Shown piece by piece: positions 50,653 to 56,211 of a stretch of DNA of 56,211 nt. Where the stretch lies: NCBI GenBank assembly GCA_025964625.1, contig JAOPYL010000313.1:1-56211 (forward strand), given 5' to 3'. This DNA comes from Actinoallomurus sp. (GTDB taxonomy: Bacteria; Actinomycetota; Actinomycetes; Streptosporangiales; Streptosporangiaceae). Both the position numbers and the translations under genes were made by a program. Under the pieces are notes generated by a model. The model searched no databases, was not told the origin of the DNA, and saw only the letters and a program-made list of their open reading frames with translations. Positions within the stretch are counted from its first letter, which is position 1; each line of letters begins with the position of its first letter.

Positions 50653-51153
50653 ATGGAGGACGAGGTGGATCGGCTGGTCGCGGCCTGGCGCACGGAACGG
50701 CCAGACCTCGACACCGAGCCCCTGCACGTCCTGAGCCGGGTGTCACGGCTGGCCCGCCACCTCGACCGCGCGCGCCGCGCGGTGTTCGCCGCGCACGACA
50801 TCGAGTCCTGGGAGTTCGACGTGCTGACCGCACTGCGACGCGCCGGGCCGCCGTACCAGCTCAGTCCCGGTCGGCTGCTGCGCGCCACCCTGGTCACCTC
50901 GGGCACCATGACCAACCGGATCGACCGGCTGGAGAGCGCCGGGCTCGTCCGCCGGAGCCCCGACCCGCAGGACAAGCGGGGCGTCCTCGTGCGACTGACG
51001 GACGCGGGCCGCAGTCGCGTCGACGCCACCTTCGCCGACCTGATCGACCGCGAGCGCGAGCTGCTCGACTCGCTCAGCGCCACCGACCGGATCACGCTCG
51101 CCGGCCTCCTGCGCTCCCTGCTCGTGCCGTTCGACGCCGACCCCACGGCCTGA
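50653..51153 (+). CDS. tamR: MarR-family regulator, TamR-like
   Basis: This 166-residue MarR protein has the winged helix-turn-helix QLSPGRLLRATLVTSGTMTNRIDRLESAGLVRRSPDPQDKRGVLVRLTDAG, preceded by helices for dimerisation. It is divergent from tam and the two palindromes lie between them. In Streptomyces, TamR represses tam and responds to aconitate and related acids; I assign the name from this context. A TAAAGT -10 box (50639-50644) lies just before ATG 50653, so the message has almost no leader. Confidence 0.82.
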   Translation: MEDEVDRLVAAWRTERPDLDTEPLHVLSRVSRLARHLDRARRAVFAAHDIESWEFDVLTALRRAGPPYQLSPGRLLRATLVTSGTMTNRIDRLESAGLVRRSPDPQDKRGVLVRLTDAGRSRVDATFADLIDRERELLDSLSATDRITLAGLLRSLLVPFDADPTA

Positions 51154-51197
51154 GGCTCCGGCGACGTCCGCGCCGCGTGGCCGTCTCGGCCGCCCGG

Positions 51198-51728
51198 TCA
51201 GAGAACCGGCTCCTGGCCGCCGTCGTAGACGAGGAGTCCGTCCTCACGCATCCGCGCGCCCGCAGTGGGCTCGTGCCGCACGATGCGGCCGTCATGCATG
51301 AGGTGGTCGGCCGGCACGTCACGGGCGAGCACGAGGAAGTCCGCGACCATCCGCCGGTGGCAGCGCCACCAGACGCTCTCACTGCACATCACGGCCTGGT
51401 CGCGGTCCTCCCGCAGCAGTTCGTCGACGGCCGAGACGAACTCCGGGGTCCGCATGTGGGCGGCGTAGCCGCGGAACATCTCCTCCCGCCAGAAGACGTC
51501 CGGGGAGTCGGGGGGCGGCCGCCGGAACCCGCCGAGACGTTTGTCCCAGCGGTAGCCGATACCGTGCTCGGGCAGCCACCGCTCGAGCTCCGCGCGGGAG
51601 ACGTGCGGGTTGCGCCGGCTGCCCGGAGCCGTGCGCACGTCGACCACCAGCTCCACGCCCGCCCCCCGGAGCAGGCCGGCGATCTCCTCCTGAGCCGCCG
51701 TCCCATGGCCGAACGTCAGCATGCGCAT
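51198..51728 (-). CDS. DUF488 family protein
   Basis: This 176-residue protein belongs to the DUF488 family. It begins MLTFGHGTAAQEEIAGLLRGAGVELVVDVRTAPGSRRNPHVSR and contains WLPEHGIGYRWDKRLGGFR, FRGYAAHMRTPEFVSAVDELL and MCSESVWWRCHRRMVADFL. The CSExxWWRCHR motif with conserved Cys and His residues is the family's hallmark. No function is established to my knowledge. It overlaps the amidase gene by 1 base (TGATG), so the two are co-translated. Confidence 0.85.
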   Translation of the reverse strand: MRMLTFGHGTAAQEEIAGLLRGAGVELVVDVRTAPGSRRNPHVSRAELERWLPEHGIGYRWDKRLGGFRRPPPDSPDVFWREEMFRGYAAHMRTPEFVSAVDELLREDRDQAVMCSESVWWRCHRRMVADFLVLARDVPADHLMHDGRIVRHEPTAGARMREDGLLVYDGGQEPVL

Positions 51729-52846
51729 CAGCGCAGGGCCGCCTCGATCGCCGCCCCCGCTGCCAGCAGCCGTCCCTCACCGTTCGCCGGGGCGACCAGC
51801 TGCAGGGACCCGGGCAGCACCGATCCGTCCACCGGGATCGGCAGCGCGAGCGCCGGATCGCCGGACAGGTTGAACGGCAGGGTCAGCTCGGTGAGATCGA
51901 CTTCGCGCTCGGCGCCGATGCGCGGCGGCGCCTGTGAGAGCGTCGGCAGGGCCAGCACCGGGTACAGCTCGAAGAGCTTGCCCAGGAGGTCCCGCAACGT
52001 CGTACGGGCCGTGTACGCGTCATCGAGCATCCCATCGGTGATCTGCTCGCCGCGCTCGATGCGGCGGCGGATCCGCGCGCTGATCCGGTCGGGGTAGGCG
52101 AGCAGCCCGCGGTGCTCGCGGTAACCCTCGCCGAGGATGAGGGTGTTGCCCGCGGACAGCGACGCGGCCCAGCAGTCCACCGGCTCATCGGCGAAGGTGA
52201 GGCCCGCGGCGCGCAGTGCGGCGTCCACCGCGGCGTCGAGCGCCGGGTCGATCGCCACCCCGGCGGGCCGCAGCCGCCCGACCGTGGTCCGTGCGTCGTA
52301 CGGCTCCGCGGCGAAGCCCGGCTCGATCAGCCGCATGCCGAGCGCGACCGCCGCCACGTCGCGGCCGAGCGTCCCCACCGCGTCCAGCGACGGGGCCAGC
52401 GGGAAGACCCCTTCCAGAGACACCCGCCCGTGGGTGGTCTTGAGGCCCGTGACCCCGCAGCAGGCGGCCGGGACCCGGACCGAGCCGGCGGTGTCGGTGC
52501 CGAGCGCGACGTCCGCCTCGCCAAGGGCCACGGCCACCGCGGAGCCGCTGGACGACCCGCCCGGCACCCGCTCGGCGTCGACCGGGTTCTCCGGCGTGCC
52601 GGTCCAGGGGTTCACTCCGTCGGCGGCCCGGCACAGCTCGGTGAGGTTGGTCTTGCCGACGATACGCGCGCCCTGCGCGCGGGCCGCCGCGACGACGGAG
52701 GCGTCGCGTTCGGCGGGTGTCGCGTGATCGCCGATCACCGGGCAGGCCAGCGTCGTCGGCGTCCCCGCCACGTCGATGGCGTCCTTGACGGCGAGCCGTG
52801 GCCCGTCGCCCTTCGTGTCGAACTTCGCGAGCCAGGTAGTCACCAC
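51728..52846 (-). CDS. Amidase-signature family hydrolase
   Basis: This 372-residue protein has the Ser-cisSer-Lys triad of amidases. Lys21 lies in AVKDAID, the cis-Ser in VPGGSSSGSAVAVALG, and the nucleophile in GTDTAGSVRVPAACCG. The last third is shorter than in GatA-type enzymes. It hydrolyses an amide of unknown nature. The protein lacks the extended substrate domain of GatA, so a role in tRNA amidation is unlikely. GTG 52846 begins the gene, 39 bp from the ABC-F gene on the same strand. Confidence 0.85.
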   Translation of the reverse strand: MVTTWLAKFDTKGDGPRLAVKDAIDVAGTPTTLACPVIGDHATPAERDASVVAAARAQGARIVGKTNLTELCRAADGVNPWTGTPENPVDAERVPGGSSSGSAVAVALGEADVALGTDTAGSVRVPAACCGVTGLKTTHGRVSLEGVFPLAPSLDAVGTLGRDVAAVALGMRLIEPGFAAEPYDARTTVGRLRPAGVAIDPALDAAVDAALRAAGLTFADEPVDCWAASLSAGNTLILGEGYREHRGLLAYPDRISARIRRRIERGEQITDGMLDDAYTARTTLRDLLGKLFELYPVLALPTLSQAPPRIGAEREVDLTELTLPFNLSGDPALALPIPVDGSVLPGSLQLVAPANGEGRLLAAGAAIEAALR

Positions 52847-52885
52847 GACATCATGGCGTGCCGCGAATGGTTCAGGTAGCTCCCG

Positions 52886-54619
52886 TCAGACGCCTTCGGC
52901 GAGCTCGAGCCACTGTTCCTCGGCCTCCTCGCGCTCGGCGCGCACGGCCTTCAGCTCGTCGTCGAGCCGGAGCAGCTTCTCGTGGTCGGTGGCGTGCGAC
53001 GCCATCAGGTCGTGCAGCTCCGCCTCACGGTCCCCGAGCCTGTCGATCCGGCGCTCGAGCCGGTCGAGATCCTTCTTGGCCTGCCAGGCGTTCTTGGCGA
53101 CCTGCGGCTCGGCGGAGCGCACGGCGTCCGGCTCCGGAGCCGTACGCCGGCGTCGGTCGAGGTATTCGCCGACGCCCCCGGGCAGCATCGCCAGGCCGCC
53201 GTCGCCCAGCAGCGCGACGACGTGGTCGCTGACGCGCTCGAGGAAGTAGCGGTCGTGACTCACCAGCACGAGCGAACCCGGCCATCCGTCGAGCAGGTCC
53301 TCCAGTTCGGTGAGGGTCTCGATGTCCAGGTCGTTGGTCGGCTCGTCCAGCAGCAGGACGTTCGGCTCGGCCATCAGCAGCCGCAGCAGCTGCAGACGCC
53401 GCCGCTCGCCGCCGGACAGGTCACCGACCGGCGTCCACTGGGCGTCGCCGCGGAAGCCGAAGCGTTCGAGCATCTGGCCCGCGGTGAACTCCCGCTTTCC
53501 GATGGTGATGCGGCGCTTGACCTCCTCCACCGACTCGAGCACCCGGCGGGCCGGGTCGAGCTCACCCAGCTCCTGGGACAGGTGGGCGAGCTGCACGGTC
53601 TTGCCCCTGACCACCCGGCCGGACGCCGGCGCCACCGAACCCTCCAGCAGCCGCAGCAGAGTGGTCTTGCCGCTGCCGTTGACGCCGACGAGGCCGACCC
53701 GGTCGCCCGGGCCGAGCTGCCAGGTCAGATGCTCGAAGAGGGTACGGTCGCCGACGCGCACGGTGGCGTCCTCGACGTCGTACACGGTCTTGCCGAGCCG
53801 GGCGGTGGCGAACCGCACCAGTTCGACGCTGTCGCGCACCGGCGGCTCATCGGCGATGAGCGCGTTCGCCGCGTCGACCCGGAACTTCGGTTTGGTCGAA
53901 CGCGCCTGGGGGCCGCGCCGCAGCCAGGCCAGCTCCTTGCGGAGCAGGTTCTGCCGCTTCTCCTCGGTCGAGGCGGCGATGCGGGCGCGCTCCGCCTTGG
54001 CGAGGACGTACGCGGAGTAACCGCCCTCGTACCGGTGCACCTGACCGTCGGCCACCTCCCACGTCCGGTCGGTCACCTCGTCCAGGAACCAGCGGTCGTG
54101 GGTGACGACGATCAGCGTGCGGTCCTTCAGGTGCCCGGCGAGCCAGGCGATCGCCTCGATGTCGAGATGGTTGGTGGGCTCGTCCAGCACGATCAGGTCG
54201 GTCTCGGGCACGAGCAGCCGCGCGAGGGCCACGCGCCGCCGCTCACCGCCGGACATGCCGGCGATCGGAGCGTCGAGCGACACGTCGGGCAGCAGCCCGG
54301 CCAGGATGTCCCGGGCCCGGGCGTCGCCGGCCCAGTCGTGCTCGGCGCGGTCGCCGAGCACCACCGACCGGACAGTCGCGTCGCCGGGAAACTCATCGCG
54401 CTGGGTCAGATAGCCGACACGCAGGTCGCGCGTCCGGGTGGCCCGGCCCGAGTCGGGCTCGATCCGGCCCGCGAGGAGGGATACCAGCGTGGACTTGCCG
54501 CCGCCGTTGCGGCCGACGACGCCGATCCGATCGCCGGCGGCCACGCCGAGCGACACGCCATCGAGGAGGGGCTCCGGCCCGTACGCCTTACCGAGACCTT
54601 CAACATTGATGAGATTCAC
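52886..54619 (-). CDS. ABC-F family ATPase
   Basis: This 577-residue soluble protein has two ABC domains without membrane parts. Domain 1 has GRNGGGKSTLVSLLAG, LSGGERRRVALARLL and VLDEPTNHLDIEAIAWLAGHL. Domain 2 has GVNGSGKTTLLRLLEG, LSGGERRRLQLLRLLM and LLDEPTNDLDIETL. A charged interdomain linker (KAERARIAASTEEKRQNLLRKELAWLRRG) and a C-terminal coiled coil (LDRLERRIDRLGDREAEL...) follow the ABC-F (Uup-like) pattern. ABC-F proteins act on ribosomes or in antibiotic protection. I choose GTG 54619, near the first domain; the frame to 54688 runs over the vapB promoter. Confidence 0.92.
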   Translation of the reverse strand: MNLINVEGLGKAYGPEPLLDGVSLGVAAGDRIGVVGRNGGGKSTLVSLLAGRIEPDSGRATRTRDLRVGYLTQRDEFPGDATVRSVVLGDRAEHDWAGDARARDILAGLLPDVSLDAPIAGMSGGERRRVALARLLVPETDLIVLDEPTNHLDIEAIAWLAGHLKDRTLIVVTHDRWFLDEVTDRTWEVADGQVHRYEGGYSAYVLAKAERARIAASTEEKRQNLLRKELAWLRRGPQARSTKPKFRVDAANALIADEPPVRDSVELVRFATARLGKTVYDVEDATVRVGDRTLFEHLTWQLGPGDRVGLVGVNGSGKTTLLRLLEGSVAPASGRVVRGKTVQLAHLSQELGELDPARRVLESVEEVKRRITIGKREFTAGQMLERFGFRGDAQWTPVGDLSGGERRRLQLLRLLMAEPNVLLLDEPTNDLDIETLTELEDLLDGWPGSLVLVSHDRYFLERVSDHVVALLGDGGLAMLPGGVGEYLDRRRRTAPEPDAVRSAEPQVAKNAWQAKKDLDRLERRIDRLGDREAELHDLMASHATDHEKLLRLDDELKAVRAEREEAEEQWLELAEGV

Positions 54620-54678
54620 GACGTCACCAAGGTTAGTGGCTCGTACCACCAGGCCATGCCGCTCCGGGGCCGAATCGC

Positions 54679-54713
54679 CCGACATCACTTACGCGCACAT
54701 GTAAAATGCATGC
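54679..54713 (+). promoter_or_regulatory. Promoter of the VapBC operon, leaderless
   Basis: The -10 box TAAAAT (54702-54707) lies 6 bases before the ATG. Seventeen bases upstream CCGACA (54679-54684) resembles a -35 box. The transcript would start at or next to the start codon. ATGCATGCAT (54706-54715) is a perfect palindrome across the start and is a candidate autoregulatory site. Confidence 0.65.
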
Positions 54714-54974
54714 ATGAGTGTCGCTCTCCAGATCCGCGACGTCCCCGAAGACGTACGTGACATCCTCGCCGAACAGGCCCGCGCGCGCGGACAGTCTCTC
54801 CAGACCTACCTGCTGCTACTCATCAGGGCCGAAGCCCGCAGATCACGGAACGCGGACGCGCTCGCTCGCTTCGAGGACCGCGACGATGGCTACCGGGCAC
54901 AAGTCGGCGAAACCGCGGAGGAGATCCGCACCATGCGCGCCGATCGCGAGGCCCACGTAACGGGCGAAGCGTGA
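54714..54974 (+). CDS. VapB/FitA-type antitoxin
   Basis: This 86-residue protein starts with a ribbon-helix-helix domain, SVALQIRDVPEDVRDILAEQARARGQSLQTYLLLLI, typical of FitA/VapB antitoxins. The C-terminal 40 residues, charged and rich in Arg/Glu/Asp, should wrap around the toxin. Its stop overlaps the toxin start as GTGA. No ribosome-binding site precedes the ATG, in keeping with a leaderless message. Repression of its own promoter together with VapC is the usual mode. Confidence 0.82.
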   Translation: MSVALQIRDVPEDVRDILAEQARARGQSLQTYLLLLIRAEARRSRNADALARFEDRDDGYRAQVGETAEEIRTMRADREAHVTGEA

Positions 54975-55369
54975 TTGTCATCGACGCATCCGTGATGATC
55001 GACGCGCTCACGGCCGACGGGCCCGCGGGGCACAGGGCACGCAAGGCGGCGATGGCGGATCCGGCCTGGTGCGCACCGGCCCATCTGGTCACAGAGGTGA
55101 GTTCCGGCATCCGTGGCCGTCTCCTCGACGCCAAGATCACCCAGACCCGCGCGGATGAGGCGATGAGGACGCTCGCGGCGCTGGAGATCGAGCCGGCCGA
55201 CGTGCGTCCCCTGCTGCCGCGTATATGGGACCTACGAGCCAACCTGACCACCTACGACGCGGCGTACGTGGCACTCGCCGAAGCCTACGACTGCCCCCTG
55301 CTGACCGGGGACGCACGGCTGTCCGGCGCACCGGGCGTGCGCTGCGAGACGCAGGTCGTCGGCGAGTAG
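54971..55369 (+). CDS. VapC-type PIN-domain ribonuclease toxin
   Basis: This 132-residue PIN-domain toxin would cleave RNA, usually tRNA or rRNA, when free of antitoxin. The acidic residues are in IVIDASVMIDAL (Asp5), HLVTEVSSGI (Glu), TTYDAAYVALAEAY (Asp) and LLTGDARL (Asp), matching the four-residue metal site. GTG 54971 overlaps the antitoxin stop by 4 nt. The length is usual for VapC, and all active-site residues are present, so the toxin looks functional. Confidence 0.87.
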   Translation: MIVIDASVMIDALTADGPAGHRARKAAMADPAWCAPAHLVTEVSSGIRGRLLDAKITQTRADEAMRTLAALEIEPADVRPLLPRIWDLRANLTTYDAAYVALAEAYDCPLLTGDARLSGAPGVRCETQVVGE

Positions 55370-55442
55370 CGTCACGTCCTGGGTCGGCCCGTACGGTGGC
55401 GGCCGATCCGAAGCGGAGCCCGGACGCCACGGCATCGCCACA

Positions 55443-55850
55443 TTGCGAGATCCAGGAATCCACCGCTCACGCCGGCGACCGCCGGCACCCGGCGCGGCCG
55501 AGCCGATCGCCCGCACCGCTCGGTACGGCTCGGTACGGCTCGACGGAGCCGACGAGCCCGAGCGCGCCGGCCGCCGCTACACCGCCGAGACGACCACTGT
55601 CTGGCGTATGCCCGGCCAAAGCTATCCGGCGGAGCTGGTGGTCTCGGAAATGATCACAAATACGTTCCGCTACGGCAGACCGCCGATCGTTCTCACCTTG
55701 CGCCTGGACGACATGGACCGCCTGTTGATCGAGGTCAGCGACGGCGACCCGACCCCACCCATGTCAAGATCTCCTGGCGAGGACGGCGGCTTCGGCATGA
55801 GCGTCCTCCACGGCTACGCCGACGTCACCGTGGTCGCCTGTGCGACCTGA
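55443..55850 (+). pseudogene. HATPase_c (anti-sigma-factor kinase-like) gene, truncated
   Basis: This 135-residue frame has a recognisable GHKL ATPase segment: AGRRYTAETTTVWRMPG, the N-box ELVVSEMITNTFRYG and the G1 box LIEVSDGDPTPP. The G2 region is only partly conserved (GEDGGFGMSVLHG), and the protein ends before the last strands expected of RsbW-like proteins. The N-terminal 45 residues look unlike the family and probably are not translated. I regard it as truncated at its 3' end, where a convergent fragment overlaps it. It could alternatively be a divergent short protein. Confidence 0.5.
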
Positions 55851-56115
55851 ACAGCAGGTCTCCGGGGCTCAGTGCCGCTACGGGAGTCTTCGCGAGCGGC
55901 TTTCCGGTATGTAGATCCATAATGACAAGCCATGCCGGCAGCTTCGGCTGGTTGCCGACGAGCACGTAAACATGGCCATCCGCGACGCCGATCGGTCGCG
56001 ATGAGGGAATCACGAACGGCTTGGGCAACTGATACCGCCACAGCGTCCTGCCAGATCTCGGATCATTCGCGCATACCGGCAGAGCAACCGCGAAGGTGAC
56101 TAGACCATAAAACAA
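55825..56115 (-). pseudogene. PQQ-type beta-propeller protein fragment
   Basis: This 96-residue frame has two blades of a PQQ-like propeller: CANDPRSGRTLWRYQLPKP with GVADGHVYVLVG, then WLVIMDLHTGKPLAKTP. Complete proteins have six to eight blades, so this is a C-terminal remnant. The upstream (5') part is missing, and the sequence beyond 56116 does not continue it. The overlap with the ATPase remnant indicates rearrangement here. Confidence 0.5.
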
Positions 56116-56211
56116 GGTGACTGGTCAGCACCTGGAGGCTTGCCCGGTTTGATCTTGATGGCCTGAGTGTCGATCATGGTGGGGTGCCCGCTGATCCCCA
56201 GCCGTCGTATG
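56116..56211 (-). other. Window edge, possible fragment of another gene
   Basis: The minus-strand frame entering from the right reads RRLGISGHPTMIDTQAIKIK and stops near 56100. A phrase of the form HPTMIDTQAIK vaguely recalls IS5-type transposases. Nothing firmer can be said. Confidence 0.2.

Overview
The window is about 56 kb of very GC-rich actinobacterial chromosome. Codon use is strongly GC3-biased, GTG starts are frequent and 4-nt start/stop overlaps are common. A conserved housekeeping backbone (eno-ftsB-DUF501-ppx, mazG-surA-like-mfd, pth-rplY-prs-glmU) follows an order that I know from Mycobacterium and Streptomyces. Lipoprotein, PASTA-PBP and F420-type PPOX genes also fit an actinomycete, possibly of the Streptosporangiales/Thermomonosporaceae type. 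The exact genus cannot be read from the sequence alone.

Layout. 1-430: 3' end of an IS200/IS605-type tnpB with its right-end hairpin. 433-3841 (minus): ppx, DUF501, ftsB/divIC, eno. 4093-6810 (plus): a sulfonate/taurine-type ABC importer. 6928-11670 (minus): two tandem class A penicillin-binding proteins. 11740-16947 (minus): mazG, a SurA-like lipoprotein, mfd. 17132-20543 (plus): a methyltransferase, an ATP-sulfurylase-like/APS-kinase fusion and a TauE/SafE exporter. 20630-34165: PAP2 phosphatase, secreted beta-propeller and an exopolysaccharide (EPS) block with Wzy-like polymerase, phosphotransferase-like kinase, sulfotransferase, two Wzz-like co-polymerases, GT2, GH26-like hydrolase, Wzx flippase and an Alg14/Alg13 pair. 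34191-36632: second sulfotransferase, a small anchored protein and a PPOX enzyme. 36640-42260 (minus): an operon of polyprenyl-phosphate sugar phosphotransferase, cysQ, cysD, cysN and rmlB. 42536-46822 (minus): pth, rplY, prs, glmU and tRNA-Gln(UUG). 47118-54619: acyl-CoA desaturase with TetR regulator, a tam/TamR-like pair, glyoxalase, DUF488, amidase and an ABC-F ATPase. 54714-55369: VapBC-type toxin-antitoxin pair. 55443-56211: gene remnants.

How the genes work together. The most interesting reading is that about 25 kb between mfd and pth is an accessory insertion encoding a complete Wzx/Wzy-type surface polysaccharide pathway together with its own sulfate chemistry. CysD/CysN make APS, the CysC domain of the fusion makes PAPS, two sulfotransferases could use it, and CysQ removes the PAP by-product. 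The initiating sugar transferase shares an operon with cysQ-cysD-cysN. This points to a sulfated extracellular glycan. The function is inferred; each component is read from its sequence motifs.

Several details stand out: an ATP-sulfurylase-like domain without its catalytic motifs, an rmlB that appears to start at CTG inside the cysN stop, two Wzz-like proteins whose kinase-like domains have lost the P-loop, and strong inverted repeats before tauE, the desaturase and tam.
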